DNA of 64,000 nt from Treponema sp. J25 (GTDB taxonomy: Bacteria; Spirochaetota; Spirochaetia; Treponematales; Breznakiellaceae), in the NCBI RefSeq assembly GCF_004343725.1, contig NZ_PTQW01000013.1, positions 124,001 to 188,000 on the forward strand, in the 5' to 3' direction. The position numbers were made by a program, and so were the translations under genes. Positions within the stretch are counted from its first letter, which is position 1. Each line of letters begins with the position of its first letter. Below, piece after piece: positions 33,457 to 43,694 of the stretch. A model generated the notes under the pieces. It searched no databases. It had not been told where the DNA came from and saw only the letters and a program-made list of their open reading frames with translations.

Positions 33457-34647
33457 ATGGCACAGGGAACAGTTCGAAGTATGAATCTTCGCAACATGAT
33501 CAAACAGAATATTCGAAATTACTCGATGGTTATGATGCTGGCGGTCATAATGATTGCCTTTGCATTTTTAACCGATGGGGTCAATCTTAATTCCCGGAAT
33601 TTCACCAATATTATTATTCAAAATAGTTATATTTTGCTTCTTGCGGTAGGAATGATCCTTGTGATAATCGTGGGCAATATTGATCTCTCGGTTGGCTCGG
33701 TGGTGGCTTTTATTGGCGCGATCAGTGCCATGTTGTATAACAGTGGTATTGGTCTTTTCTGGACGGTGCTGCTGAGTATCATAGTAGGCCTTTTGATTGG
33801 GGTGTTTCAGGGAGCCTGGATTGCTTATGCAAAAATCCCTGCCTTTATTGTAACCCTTGCAGGCATGATGCTTTTCCGAGGGCTCACCTATATTATCACC
33901 AATGTAAGCCCTATCGCTATAAAGGATGATGAATTTAAACAACTTGCCAGTGGAATGGTGAATATCGATGCTCTGACGGTAAATAATGTGTATTACACCG
34001 CTATTGTTGTGGGAGCAGTAGTGTACCTGTTGTACATCCTGTCGGAGATTATTGGGCGACGCAGCAAAATTAAATACGGATTCGAAGTTCCTCCTATAGG
34101 AGTGTTTCTTTTTAAAATTATCATTATTGGCCTTTTGATAATGGGGCTGAGTCAACGTTTTTCTACCTATCGGGGCATCCCCACAGTAGTGCTTGTTCTG
34201 GGAGTAACAATTCTTCTTTTTAGTTTTATTACCAATAATACCGTTATTGGACGATACATTTATGCGGTGGGTGGTAATGCCCGTTCGGCCAAACTTTCGG
34301 GGATAAATTCGGAACTGGTCGTTTTTGTGGTTCATGTTATCATGGGGGGGATTTGTGGTCTTGCGGCGGTTATCTTTACCGGGTATATGAACTCTGCATT
34401 GCCCCAGGCGGGCGTAAACTTTGAATTGGATGCCATATCGGCCTGCTTTATCGGTGGGGCCTCTACATCGGGTGGTATCGGTACGGTTATAGGGGCTATT
34501 GTAGGTGGTTTAGTTATGGCCGCCATTAACAATGGGATGTCCCTCATGAATATTCAAGCTCCCTGGCAGTATGTGGTAAAAGCTCTCGTCTTGCTCCTGG
34601 CGGTCTACTATGATATTTATACTCGCCGAAAGACCGGCCTTGGATGA
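33457..34647 (+). CDS. Sugar ABC transporter permease (XylH/MglC-like)
   Basis: A 396-residue membrane protein with about ten hydrophobic segments. CUT2 permease marks: ILLAVGMILVIIVGNIDLSVGSV (about residues 60-82), PAFIVTLAGMMLFRGLTYI, YAVGGNARSAKLSGIN (about 270, the coupling region) and IGGASTSGGIGTVIGAIVGG. The length, near 400, resembles XylH rather than the shorter RbsC. AAGGAG precedes the ATG. It is the last gene of the sugar locus and is followed by a strong terminator. Confidence 0.94.
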   Translation: MAQGTVRSMNLRNMIKQNIRNYSMVMMLAVIMIAFAFLTDGVNLNSRNFTNIIIQNSYILLLAVGMILVIIVGNIDLSVGSVVAFIGAISAMLYNSGIGLFWTVLLSIIVGLLIGVFQGAWIAYAKIPAFIVTLAGMMLFRGLTYIITNVSPIAIKDDEFKQLASGMVNIDALTVNNVYYTAIVVGAVVYLLYILSEIIGRRSKIKYGFEVPPIGVFLFKIIIIGLLIMGLSQRFSTYRGIPTVVLVLGVTILLFSFITNNTVIGRYIYAVGGNARSAKLSGINSELVVFVVHVIMGGICGLAAVIFTGYMNSALPQAGVNFELDAISACFIGGASTSGGIGTVIGAIVGGLVMAAINNGMSLMNIQAPWQYVVKALVLLLAVYYDIYTRRKTGLG

Positions 34648-34684
34648 TCAAATAGTTTGTGCACAATAACTACGATGCGGTATG

Positions 34685-34722
34685 AATGAGGGGGAAGGTA
34701 GTCTCTCCCCCTCATTTTTTAT
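34685..34722 (+). terminator. Rho-independent terminator of the sugar locus
   Basis: A perfect 11-bp stem AATGAGGGGGA/TCCCCCTCATT (34685-34695 with 34706-34716), loop 10 bases, followed by a T-rich run. The remaining 100 bases before the convergent gene hold nothing I can support. Confidence 0.9.
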
Positions 34723-34822
34723 TCTAAAAAATGTAGAAGGAAATAAGAAAACGACTGAATGGCTGTTTTTAGGTATGAGTACTAGTTATTCATTAGGTAA
34801 TGAAAAGATTTTGGTAATCCTT

Positions 34823-36898
34823 CTAGGGATTGGGAGAATTTTTCTTCTTAAAAACTTTTGCTAATAGAAGAAAGAGTGGGTTTTTCTGTACCACGGAGGA
34901 AGGGCTTCCAAAGGTATGGGCTATCATCTGCTGGGTAATCTGCTGGATTTCTTCTTTAGGGAGGGGAACCTGCTGTTCCTCGAGTGCTGCAAGCCAGCCT
35001 GTCCAGCCAAGGCGATCAGGACCGGCGATTCCGTATCGACGGGCTTTTTTAACGAAGCGACGAGCTCTGGCTCGAATTTGGTTAAAAGGTGTTGTGCGGA
35101 TCCGGAACCACAGGACCAGGCTGCTCAAAGCAAAAAGAAAAACTATGAAAAGTGCTAGGTAATAAAGAGGAGCCCACTCTTGTTCTTTACCAGAAGGAGT
35201 CCCCTCCGAAGTGTTGTATTGGTTTGTGTGAATGCTATCTTGTGTGGCTACTTCTTCTGGAAGGTTCTGTGCAGGGGTTGGATCAAAACGAAGCCACTGA
35301 CCATCAATGAATACTTCGGTCCATGCGTGGGCATTTGTTCCCCGAATCTCTCCAGACCCCTTCTCGTCAAGATAAATCCGATAACCTTCCACAAGACGGG
35401 CGGGAATTCCCCGTTCTCGGGCAAGGGCGACGAGAGCACTGGCGAAATGCAAACAGTACCCCCTTTTTTCTTCGGAAAGAAAACGTTCGATCGTTTGAAT
35501 GATCGGTCCCCCTTTGGTTTCTTCCGAGTAGATATAGTTTTTCTTTAGAAAAGAGGTCATCTCTTGAACGACCTGTACGGAATCAGAAGAATGTTCCCAT
35601 TGTTGAACAAGACGCCGAATTATACCTTGCGGGTCGGGAAGGGGCTCCAGAAAATCTTCTGGTTTCCCCACAGTATAGCCCGCTGGTATGCCATGATAAA
35701 GGGTATTTGATGTGGGAGTATACATCACGTAAAATTCGGTGTGTTTTTTAATGGGGCTAGGAAATAAAAGCCCCCCGCTCATAAGAAGCTGAGTAAATCC
35801 CTGGGCCCTTGATATAAATTTCTGGTTTTCTGTTTCGCTTTTGTCTAGATTCTTTAGAATTTCGGAGGTGAGGTAGATGCCGTTAGCTTCTGCAGGAAGG
35901 GGGAGCACCTGAAAAAAATCGCTGGTTAATGTTAGCTTTAACAGGAGGCTATTTTCTCTGAGAACAGAAGGTTTCTCTTGTAATAGCCGAAATGAAGCTT
36001 CTGATGGAGTAACATAAAAAGGAACCCAGCCTTCATCGGAAAAACTCCGGTATATATGGGTAGCAAGATAAAGTTCCGTGTTTGCCGGTCCTTGTATTTG
36101 ATAGAGCGGGAGTGGAGAAAGAATAAGACGGGGAGGAAACTCTCCACTGTTTATAGAGGTCCCATATCCTGGTATTTCAAGAAGAAGGGGAAGATCCGGG
36201 AAATATCGATATACCAGCGGGGTAAGATCTACAATAGAAATGGGAGAAGGGTTTTTTACAAGAAAGAACAAATTTCCACTTAGTAAGATAAGAAGAACGG
36301 GGAAAAAGGAAATAAGTAAAGAAAAGAATATACGTTTGAAAAAATAAAAAGGATTTTTTGTTTTTTTCATGATTATAAAGGTGAGGGTAATAAAAGTTCC
36401 TATTCCAGCAAAAAACCACCCAATCGGAAAATTGAAGAGAATCGCTGCGATTAAACCTGCGGTAGTGAAAAAAGCACTCAAGGCTGATAGTGGGCCCGTG
36501 TAAACATACAAAAGGGCACTTCCGTGAGTAAGCACCCCAATAAGGAGAACCGCAAAATATGAAAAAAATCCTTCTGCCTGACCCTGGCGAACCATATCAA
36601 ACCATAACTCTGCCTGGGAACGGCGACTAACATTAATAAGAATTAAGAAAATACCTATCCAGATAAAGGCGATAGAAAAGACAAGAAAAGAGAGAATTGT
36701 TTTAATGCGTAAATGCTTTGTTTCTGTTATCCATAAAGAAAGGGTTGTTATCAGCACACTGGAAAGGGCTGGTAAAAACCAGGGGCCCTGCGCTTTAAGG
36801 TACCAGGCAAGGAATACCAGAGGGAGGTCCGCCAGTGCCAAAAGAAGTATTAGCTTGCTTGAGAAAAAAAAGATTTTCTTAAAAAGCTTCCAGTTCAT
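34823..36898 (-). CDS. Transglutaminase-like membrane protein (TgpA/DUF3488 type)
   Basis: A 691-residue inner-membrane protein. Several hydrophobic helices lie in the first 220 residues, then a large extracytoplasmic part, one more helix near 600, and a cytoplasmic tail with a basic stretch (RARARRFVKKARRYG). The transglutaminase core holds the triad Cys (RGYCLHFASALV, about 480), His (NAHAWTEVF, about 521) and Asp (RFDPTPA, about 536). Similar proteins occur with MoxR and DUF58, exactly as here, and are thought to act in envelope maturation; the substrate is unknown. The ATG at 36898 overlaps the DUF58 gene by 20 bases. Confidence 0.9.
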   Translation of the reverse strand: MNWKLFKKIFFFSSKLILLLALADLPLVFLAWYLKAQGPWFLPALSSVLITTLSLWITETKHLRIKTILSFLVFSIAFIWIGIFLILINVSRRSQAELWFDMVRQGQAEGFFSYFAVLLIGVLTHGSALLYVYTGPLSALSAFFTTAGLIAAILFNFPIGWFFAGIGTFITLTFIIMKKTKNPFYFFKRIFFSLLISFFPVLLILLSGNLFFLVKNPSPISIVDLTPLVYRYFPDLPLLLEIPGYGTSINSGEFPPRLILSPLPLYQIQGPANTELYLATHIYRSFSDEGWVPFYVTPSEASFRLLQEKPSVLRENSLLLKLTLTSDFFQVLPLPAEANGIYLTSEILKNLDKSETENQKFISRAQGFTQLLMSGGLLFPSPIKKHTEFYVMYTPTSNTLYHGIPAGYTVGKPEDFLEPLPDPQGIIRRLVQQWEHSSDSVQVVQEMTSFLKKNYIYSEETKGGPIIQTIERFLSEEKRGYCLHFASALVALARERGIPARLVEGYRIYLDEKGSGEIRGTNAHAWTEVFIDGQWLRFDPTPAQNLPEEVATQDSIHTNQYNTSEGTPSGKEQEWAPLYYLALFIVFLFALSSLVLWFRIRTTPFNQIRARARRFVKKARRYGIAGPDRLGWTGWLAALEEQQVPLPKEEIQQITQQMIAHTFGSPSSVVQKNPLFLLLAKVFKKKNSPNP

Positions 36899-38132
36899 CA
36901 AAAATATCTTTCCATCCTTCTGGTCCAAGATTGCTGTTTACTACCTGTAAAACTCCATTTTTGCGAAAAGGGTAAAGGGCTTCTTTCGATTTTTCGGCAA
37001 GCATTTTGTAGGTGCTATACAAAGAGGGAGGACTGAACAGAACGCAATGGGTATTTTTCTCTGATCGTACTCGCTGTTCGATGTGAGTATACAGATCAAC
37101 CTGGATAAGGGGATCTTCTTCCCACAGGGACTGCAGGGTTACTAATAACACAGTATAATCTCCGGTAAAGGCAGTAAAGGGGAAACGAGGGTCGGTAAAG
37201 GATATCCCCGTTGAAATCTGATAAAGATAATCAAAGTCTTTTCTTTCCATTATAGGGTAGGTAGTTTCTGCGTTTCCCAACACCAACTCGGCGGGGATCC
37301 CCCTCTCTATCATATGGTTCAGAAGAGAAAAGATAAAGCTTATCGCTCCATCTTCGGCTAGAAGCCTTTCTTCTGAAAGGATTCCCTGGGATAGGGGCCT
37401 CTGATCCAGGACAATTTTTAGAAAACGGCCAGAGGCTTTACCATACTGATATCGACAGGGAACCCCGGTGCTTGCAAAACGCTTCCAGGCAATGTACCGA
37501 TCTCCTTCTCCATCCCGAAGGGGGATAAGGTTTTCAAAAACCCCTACCTCTTCTGTAAATCCCCCATACAATACCGATTGTTCTCCTGAACTAGAAAAAA
37601 AGGTGTCTATGGAAGATGGCAGCCTGTGAATTTCAGGATATACATAAAAGATTTTCGGTTCCGCGATGTATGAAAGTTCGATAATTCCCAGCATATCCCG
37701 GAATATCAGTCGACGAATACCTACTGAGTATACCCCTCGATACTGACAGTAAAAGGTAAACTCAGTTTTTTGATTCTCATGGGGCAATAATATACATCCC
37801 TGTAACCCTTCATAAAAAAAGGTTTCCAATCCAGGACCGGTATAGGAGAATTCGTATCGGATAAGGGTAGTGGGAAGGAAACCTTCATTATGAATAACCA
37901 GTGAATAACGAACCGGTTCTCCACGGACAGGATGGTCGGTAGAAAAATCCTGATGAAACCCAAAGTGGGCGTAGGTATAAAAAAGCTGGAACAAGGATCC
38001 CCCTACTAAAGATACGGGGATGAACAATAAAATTCCTGAGTAGGGACCCACAAGCCCCTGGAGACTATTAAAGAGGGCCAGAATAAAAAATAGTACCATA
38101 ATGACGGGCAAAGAAAGGCGGACCTGGAGCAT
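36879..38132 (-). CDS. DUF58 domain protein
   Basis: A 417-residue protein with two N-terminal membrane helices (about 5-22 and 28-48), a beta-rich part, and a DUF58/vWA-like domain marked by RDGEGDRYIAWKRFASTG (about 217-234). DUF58 proteins are regularly encoded with MoxR ATPases and transglutaminase-like proteins, and the three are believed to form a chaperone-like system. The start is fixed by the MoxR stop: TAA, one base, ATG at 38132. No separate ribosome site is needed for such coupling. Confidence 0.9.
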   Translation of the reverse strand: MLQVRLSLPVIMVLFFILALFNSLQGLVGPYSGILLFIPVSLVGGSLFQLFYTYAHFGFHQDFSTDHPVRGEPVRYSLVIHNEGFLPTTLIRYEFSYTGPGLETFFYEGLQGCILLPHENQKTEFTFYCQYRGVYSVGIRRLIFRDMLGIIELSYIAEPKIFYVYPEIHRLPSSIDTFFSSSGEQSVLYGGFTEEVGVFENLIPLRDGEGDRYIAWKRFASTGVPCRYQYGKASGRFLKIVLDQRPLSQGILSEERLLAEDGAISFIFSLLNHMIERGIPAELVLGNAETTYPIMERKDFDYLYQISTGISFTDPRFPFTAFTGDYTVLLVTLQSLWEEDPLIQVDLYTHIEQRVRSEKNTHCVLFSPPSLYSTYKMLAEKSKEALYPFRKNGVLQVVNSNLGPEGWKDIFDELEAF

Positions 38133-38133
38133 G

Positions 38134-39096
38134 TTACAGTCCCGTTGGTTTTGGGATACTCTGTACAATAGTTCGTACTACCTGTTCTGGGCCTTTCCCT
38201 GAAAGTCGCACCTGGGAACTTACCGTAAGTCTGTGGACCAATACGGGAATGGCTATGGCCTCTACATCCTCAGGGATAACGAAGCTTCGACCTTCCATAT
38301 AGGCCCTTCCGCGAGCGGCCTGTTGCAGGAACAACGCTGCCCGAGGGCTTGCGCCCAGCCGAATGTCTGGATGGTTTCTGGTGGCCCTGCAAAGAGAAAC
38401 GATATACTGTTGAATTACGGGGGTTACCAGAACTTTTTGTACCTGCTGCCGAATTCGATTAATTTCCTCGATAGTTGTAATGGGGTTGATTGTTTCAATA
38501 CCTTTGGGCCCTTGCCAGCGTTCTAATAAAAGTACCTCGTCCTTTTCAGCGGGATACCCAATAGAAAAAAATAGCCCAAATCGATCGAGCTCTGCTTCGG
38601 GTAGGGGAAAGGTTCCCACAAAGTTCTGAGGATTCTGGGTGGCTATTACAAAAAAAGGTTGAGGGAGGGGGATCGTTTTCCCATCAAGGGTGATCTGTTC
38701 TTCCTGCATGGCTTCGAGGAACGCTGCCTGGGTGCGGGGAGAGGCCCGATTCAATTCGTCGGCCAGAACAAAGTGGGCCATGATAGGCCCCTGTTTGAAT
38801 ACAAATTTCCGGCCTTCTTGATCCCAGATGTTTACGCCGAGAATATCGGCAGGAAGGAGATCGGGGGTACATTGGATACGGGCAAAATCGAGTCCCGTCG
38901 CGCGGGCAAGGGCCATGGCAAGGGTAGATTTGCCAACCCCCGGGATGTCTTCTATCAGAACATGGAGTCCGCTGATAAGTCCCAACATTGCGAGACGAAC
39001 AATCCGGAGGTCTCCCACAAAAATTTGAAGGACTTCTTTTTCAATTCTTTGTAGGATTTCTAGTTGTTTCTCAATCTCTGTGTTTTTGTTGTCCAT
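38134..39096 (-). CDS. MoxR-family AAA+ ATPase
   Basis: A 320-residue AAA+ ATPase. Walker A is GVGKST (about residue 54), Walker B is FVLADELNRASPRTQAAFLEAMQE (about 110-133), followed by sensor 1 FVIATQNP and the arginine-finger region PEAELDRF. The C-terminal lid includes GASPRAALFLQQAARG. MoxR proteins act as chaperones for membrane-linked vWA or transglutaminase partners; both are encoded directly downstream. GAGG lies 7 bases before the ATG. The 130 bases upstream are shared with the divergent chemoreceptor gene. Confidence 0.95.
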   Translation of the reverse strand: MDNKNTEIEKQLEILQRIEKEVLQIFVGDLRIVRLAMLGLISGLHVLIEDIPGVGKSTLAMALARATGLDFARIQCTPDLLPADILGVNIWDQEGRKFVFKQGPIMAHFVLADELNRASPRTQAAFLEAMQEEQITLDGKTIPLPQPFFVIATQNPQNFVGTFPLPEAELDRFGLFFSIGYPAEKDEVLLLERWQGPKGIETINPITTIEEINRIRQQVQKVLVTPVIQQYIVSLCRATRNHPDIRLGASPRAALFLQQAARGRAYMEGRSFVIPEDVEAIAIPVLVHRLTVSSQVRLSGKGPEQVVRTIVQSIPKPTGL

Positions 39097-39149
39097 GATT
39101 TGCCTCTGTTTAGTGTATCACAATTTTACATTTTTTGAAGTTAAGGCTC

Positions 39150-39178
39150 TTGTATAAAAAAATAAGAATGCTTATAAA
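39150..39178 (+). promoter_or_regulatory. Promoter of the first chemoreceptor gene
   Basis: TTGTAT (39150-39155), 17 bases, TATAAA (39173-39178). The leader would be about 45 bases, with GGAGG before the ATG at 39230. Confidence 0.6.
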
Positions 39179-39229
39179 AATACATAATTTCTTAAAAAAG
39201 GTTAGGTAAAAATAATCATGGGAGGAAAA

Positions 39230-41311
39230 ATGAAATATTCCATTCGCAAAAAGATGTATCTGTGGCTATTACTGCCTGTCATGGTACTCCTGGCTCTTAT
39301 TGGTTCGATAACCTTTGGAGTAACCCGGCTTATCACCGAAAAAATAATAAAGGATTCGGCCCTTGAAACCGCTGTTCATGCCACCCAGCGGATAGATGTG
39401 GTTTTTAAGAATTACCGAACGCGGGTAGAACAACTTGCGCGGGATCCCCGTATTTCATCTCTGGACTGGAACCGCTTTATGGAAGTAGCGGTAGAAGAAA
39501 AGGCCTATGATAGCTTCCTGGAGGGACTTATTCTGGTATACCCTGATGGAAGTGCCCGTAGCTCCGATGGTCAGTATTTACAGGTGAATGATAGGGATTA
39601 CTATCAAGAAATCTTCTCTCGTCAAAAAAGCGTTGTTATGAGTAATGCTATCATTTCCAAAACATCGGGGAACCCTGTGATTGTTGCAGGAACAGCTATA
39701 AAAGATCGGTATGCCCAGAGTACCAAAGCAATGATAGGTCTCCTCATAGATTTAAATTATCTTTCACGGATTTTTACCCTTACGAGCGATAAAAGTACCA
39801 CTAATATCTTAGTAGATGGAAAAGGCCTCATAGTTTACCACCCTGATTCGCAGGTGCGGATGCGTCTTAAGATTACCGAAGCGGATGCGGCTGGCTATCG
39901 GGGACTTAAACTGGTAGGCCGGAGGATGATTAATGGAGAACAGGGGGAAAGTGTTTTTTGGGGACCCGACAAGAAGTTGTATCATATTTTCTTTATGCCC
40001 CTAGAAAGTCTTGCTGGGTGGAGTTATGGCATTATTATTCCTGAAAAAGACCTCTTACAACCGGCAGAGCAAATTCTCTGGTTTGTGGGATTCGCCTTTG
40101 TGGGGCTTTCTTTAGTTCTTGCTTTTCTTATATTTATGGCAAGTGCTTTTGTGAGTAAACCTATCCGAGCAACCAGGGAAGCCATCGAGCTCCTTGCCCA
40201 GGGCGAAGGAGATCTGCGACACCGACTTTCTATTCATACCCAGGATGAACTGGAAGAGATGGGACAAAAATTGAATCTGTTTCTGGATCTTATTCATACG
40301 ATTGTACGTTCTGTAAAGATGACCATACAGGAAATGCATACACTGGGAGAAGAATTGCGGGCAAATGCGGTCCAAACTACCGCTGGAGCCCATCAAATTG
40401 CCGGTAATAGTGCCAATGTGAAGGACCGACTTCTCCAACAGTCCGCTGGTATTACCGAAACACTGGCTACCACTGAGCAGATTTCTCGTAATATTCAATC
40501 TTTTTTGCAGATGATTGAAACCCAGAATAACCATTTGAAAGAGGTTTCCAGGGCTATCGAAGAGGTTGTTGCAAGCATCACGGTGGTAACATTGAAAACT
40601 GTCCAGAATCACGAAGCGGTTGCTCAGCTTTCGCAGGAAGCTGCTACCGGCAAGGATCTTCTTAACGAAGTAGAAAAACTCATTCTAAGAATTAATCAGA
40701 CTAGCGAGAACATGATGGAGGCCAATACGATTATAGCTACTATTGCGAGTCAAACTAATTTGCTCTCCATGAATGCGGCTATAGAGGCGGCTCATGCGGG
40801 AGAAGCTGGAAGGGGTTTTGCGGTGGTGGCCGAGGAAATTCGAAAACTTGCGGAAAATGCTAATGAACAGAGCAAAACTATTGCCCAGGTTCTCCGGACT
40901 GTAAAAGAACTTATCGAGGCCGCAGTGGAGTACACCGGTCAGGCACAACAGAAGTATGGAGTTATTTTTGAAGGAATTAAAGCGGTGGGGGATCAGGAGT
41001 TGGAAGTAAAAAATGCCATGACCGGTCAAGAACAGGAATCCCGGCAGGTTTTACTTGCGTTAAAAGAATTAAATCATATTACCAGTGAAATCCGCTCTGG
41101 TTCAGAAGAAATTCGGCTGGGAAGCCAGGCGATCTTAGAAGAAATGCGGCGAATTATGCAAGGGACAGCTGAGATTGAGGCTGCCTCAAAAGAAAATGCC
41201 GATGGAGCCAGGGAGATTCTCCAGGCCATGGAACATCTAGAAACCCTGAGTACTCGAAATACGGAAGCTCTTGCTGAACTAGATCAATTGGTCGGAAAGT
41301 TTACGGTTTAA
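39230..41311 (+). CDS. Methyl-accepting chemotaxis protein (dCache sensor)
   Basis: A 693-residue transmembrane chemoreceptor. Helices at about 10-32 and 280-305 bracket a periplasmic dCache-type sensor ([20 protein letters not shown], the usual Cache ligand-pocket motif, then SKTSGNPVI). A HAMP-like region follows, then a long coiled-coil signalling domain with the tip [20 protein letters not shown] and [17 protein letters not shown]. No CheR-binding pentapeptide is seen at the C-terminus. It closely resembles the next gene, so the two arose by tandem duplication. The ATG at 39230 follows GGAGG. Confidence 0.94.
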   Translation: MKYSIRKKMYLWLLLPVMVLLALIGSITFGVTRLITEKIIKDSALETAVHATQRIDVVFKNYRTRVEQLARDPRISSLDWNRFMEVAVEEKAYDSFLEGLILVYPDGSARSSDGQYLQVNDRDYYQEIFSRQKSVVMSNAIISKTSGNPVIVAGTAIKDRYAQSTKAMIGLLIDLNYLSRIFTLTSDKSTTNILVDGKGLIVYHPDSQVRMRLKITEADAAGYRGLKLVGRRMINGEQGESVFWGPDKKLYHIFFMPLESLAGWSYGIIIPEKDLLQPAEQILWFVGFAFVGLSLVLAFLIFMASAFVSKPIRATREAIELLAQGEGDLRHRLSIHTQDELEEMGQKLNLFLDLIHTIVRSVKMTIQEMHTLGEELRANAVQTTAGAHQIAGNSANVKDRLLQQSAGITETLATTEQISRNIQSFLQMIETQNNHLKEVSRAIEEVVASITVVTLKTVQNHEAVAQLSQEAATGKDLLNEVEKLILRINQTSENMMEANTIIATIASQTNLLSMNAAIEAAHAGEAGRGFAVVAEEIRKLAENANEQSKTIAQVLRTVKELIEAAVEYTGQAQQKYGVIFEGIKAVGDQELEVKNAMTGQEQESRQVLLALKELNHITSEIRSGSEEIRLGSQAILEEMRRIMQGTAEIEAASKENADGAREILQAMEHLETLSTRNTEALAELDQLVGKFTV

Positions 41312-41451
41312 GATTCAGAAATTGAAGTTCCGGGAGGGCCCTATCGAAAGAGGAAAAAAATGGGCCCCCTCTGAACTCAATATTTTTTGCCAATGCGGCG
41401 GTCAGATAAGAATAAAAACCGAAAAAAAGACACATTTTTTGTCTCTTATCC

Positions 41452-41480
41452 TTGAATACTGATAAGGTGCCTTCTATAAT
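41452..41480 (+). promoter_or_regulatory. Promoter of the second chemoreceptor gene
   Basis: TTGAAT (41452-41457), 17 bases, perfect TATAAT (41475-41480). The gap between the two chemoreceptor genes (about 210 bases) also holds an imperfect GC-rich inverted repeat near 41330-41372, without a directly adjoining T-run. Confidence 0.75.
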
Positions 41481-41519
41481 ATAGACAATCATACAAAAAC
41501 TGTAATGGAGGCACCTCAT

Positions 41520-43610
41520 ATGAAAGTTAAATTAACAATTCAAAAACGCATGTATTTATTTTTATTGGCTCCTGTTTTTGTGATTCTCTGCGGTGTAGGC
41601 TTTTTTTCTTACTCTACGGCCTTGCAAGCCGATGCTCAGTTAATTACCGATTATACGGGACATATAGCAGAGCATGTACAGGAAAATACGGATGCTTTTT
41701 TTGTTACTTATATTGAACGGGCCCTGCATCTAGCCCGAAACCCCTTTATCGTAAAAATGAATCTGGAAGAAGTTGTTCCCTACCTGGCTCAAGAAAAGGC
41801 TCTGGATAGCAATATGGCAGCCCTTTTTATAGGGCTCCCCGATGGGAGTGTAACCTATTCCGACGGAAACCGTACCAACCTGGCTGAACGGGACTACTAC
41901 AAGCAGATTTTCCAGGAAAAAAAGCCCTTTGTGGTAAGCAATCCCCTTATCTCAAAAAGCACGGGAAAACCGGTCGTTGTTGTGGCAGCGGGGATTTACG
42001 AAAAGGGTGTCTCTACCCCCAAAGGGATTATCGCCTTTTCCCTTGACCTGCAGAAGGTAAGTACTATTACGGAACTTAACCTGGGAGAAGGTATTTATAG
42101 CTTTGTAGCCGACAATAAAGGCACCATTGTGGTGCATCCCAATGCGGGTTTTGTAATGAAGTTGAATCTCCTTACCTCAGAACAGGAAGGCTTCCGAGGG
42201 CTTGAGCCCCTGGCCCAGCGCATGGTTGCTGGAGAAATAGGTATCGGCCGCTATGTAGATAATCAGGGGGTTAAAAAGCTCTTCTTTTTTAGGCCCCTCA
42301 AAAGTCTTCCAGGCTGGAGCTTTGCCATTGTACTTCCCGAACAGGTATTGGTTCGGTCAGCCCAGAGGGTGATGTGGTCAGTGGTTCTCAGTTATGCTGG
42401 TCTTGCGATGTTGCTCGGCGTGCTTATCTTTATAGTAAGCCGCTTTATCAGTCGTTCGGCCCAGGAGGCCCGCCATGCCGTGGCAGACCTTGCCCGGGGC
42501 GAGGGAGACCTTACCCGGCGCATCCATATCCGTAGCCGGGATGAACTTGGCGAAATGGCAGAGCATATCAATAAATTTCTGGATCTGGTGCATACTATTG
42601 TGACTTCTATTCGCACAATCGTAAAAGATATGCGCCTTCTGGGAGAAGAATTGCAGAGCAACACGGTAGAATCGGCGGCCTCTGCAAAGCAAATTGCGGC
42701 TAATACCAAACACATTCAGGATCAACTGATAAGCCAATCCGCAGGGGTAAGCGAAACTTTGGCCACGGTAGAACAGATAAACCGCAATATTCAATCTTTC
42801 CTTCAAATGATTGAAACCCAGACCACCAGTCTTGGTCAGGCTTCCAGTGCCATCGAAGAAATGGTGGCTAATATCGCATCGGTGGCCCAAAGCATTAATC
42901 GAAATCAGGAAACCCTTCAGAACCTGGTTCGTGATTCGGATCAGGGTAAGGAACTTTTGAATACGGTTGAATCGGTAATCCACGAAATAGAAAAAGCGAG
43001 CGAAGGCATGATGGAAGCCAATACAATTATAGCTACCATTGCAAGCCAGACCAATTTGCTTTCCATGAATGCGGCTATCGAAGCGGCCCATGCGGGAGAA
43101 GCCGGTAAGGGCTTTGCAGTGGTGGCTGAAGAAATTCGAAAGCTTGCGGAAAATGCGAATGATCAAAGTAAGTCCATCGCCCAGGTACTCCAGAATGTTA
43201 AGGACCTGGTAGAACAGGCGGTTCAGTCTACTACGGAAGCCCAGAACAAAATTGATAGTGTCTTTGTTGGTATTAAGCGGGTAGAAAACCAGGAACTGGA
43301 AGTAAAACATGCTATGGATGAGCAACAAGAGGGGTCTCAACAGGTTCTGGAAGCTATGAAAGAGCTTAACCATATTACCAGTGAAATTCGATCGGGTTCG
43401 GAAGAAATTCGTATTGGAAGCCAGACCATCCTTGAAGAAATGGGGCGCCTTATGAAAGGAACCCAGGATATCGAAGAAGCTACCCATGAGATGGCCCGGG
43501 GCTCCGATGAAATTGCCCAGGCCATGGAGCACATCAGTGGCCTTACGGGTAAAAACACCGAGGCCCTCCATCGTCTGGATAGTCTTGTGGCAAAGTTTAA
43601 GATAGAATAA
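41520..43610 (+). CDS. Methyl-accepting chemotaxis protein (dCache sensor), paralogue
   Basis: A 696-residue receptor built like the preceding gene: helices at about 8-30 and 282-305, a periplasmic dCache domain ([29 protein letters not shown]), HAMP, and a signalling domain whose tip reads [20 protein letters not shown]. The signalling halves of the two receptors are nearly the same, while the sensor halves differ, so ligand specificity has probably diverged. GGAGG lies 8 bases before the ATG at 41520. It has its own promoter. An 80-base GC-rich gap follows. Confidence 0.94.
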   Translation: MKVKLTIQKRMYLFLLAPVFVILCGVGFFSYSTALQADAQLITDYTGHIAEHVQENTDAFFVTYIERALHLARNPFIVKMNLEEVVPYLAQEKALDSNMAALFIGLPDGSVTYSDGNRTNLAERDYYKQIFQEKKPFVVSNPLISKSTGKPVVVVAAGIYEKGVSTPKGIIAFSLDLQKVSTITELNLGEGIYSFVADNKGTIVVHPNAGFVMKLNLLTSEQEGFRGLEPLAQRMVAGEIGIGRYVDNQGVKKLFFFRPLKSLPGWSFAIVLPEQVLVRSAQRVMWSVVLSYAGLAMLLGVLIFIVSRFISRSAQEARHAVADLARGEGDLTRRIHIRSRDELGEMAEHINKFLDLVHTIVTSIRTIVKDMRLLGEELQSNTVESAASAKQIAANTKHIQDQLISQSAGVSETLATVEQINRNIQSFLQMIETQTTSLGQASSAIEEMVANIASVAQSINRNQETLQNLVRDSDQGKELLNTVESVIHEIEKASEGMMEANTIIATIASQTNLLSMNAAIEAAHAGEAGKGFAVVAEEIRKLAENANDQSKSIAQVLQNVKDLVEQAVQSTTEAQNKIDSVFVGIKRVENQELEVKHAMDEQQEGSQQVLEAMKELNHITSEIRSGSEEIRIGSQTILEEMGRLMKGTQDIEEATHEMARGSDEIAQAMEHISGLTGKNTEALHRLDSLVAKFKIE

Positions 43611-43694
43611 GAGGGGAGCATACAGGATAGGGAAGAGGGGCGGGGCTCTCCAGGGGCCCCTAGAAACAAATCCCGGGGGTAGGGCCTTTTCGGT

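Noticed and set aside
33568-34335. Open frame (255 codons) on the minus strand opposite the sugar permease gene
   Set aside because: It is a shadow of the hydrophobic permease codons: rich in His/Asn, with no motif and no start signals.
36899-36928. Longer start for the transglutaminase-like protein (TTG at 36928)
   Set aside because: It would deepen the overlap with the DUF58 gene and has no ribosome site. The ATG at 36898 gives a typical membrane-protein N-terminus.
42378-43571. Long open frame (397 codons) on the minus strand opposite the second chemoreceptor gene
   Set aside because: It lies wholly antisense to a clear chemoreceptor with strong motifs, has no ribosome site, and its composition mirrors the coiled-coil codons of the real gene. 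A similar antisense frame lies opposite the first receptor.
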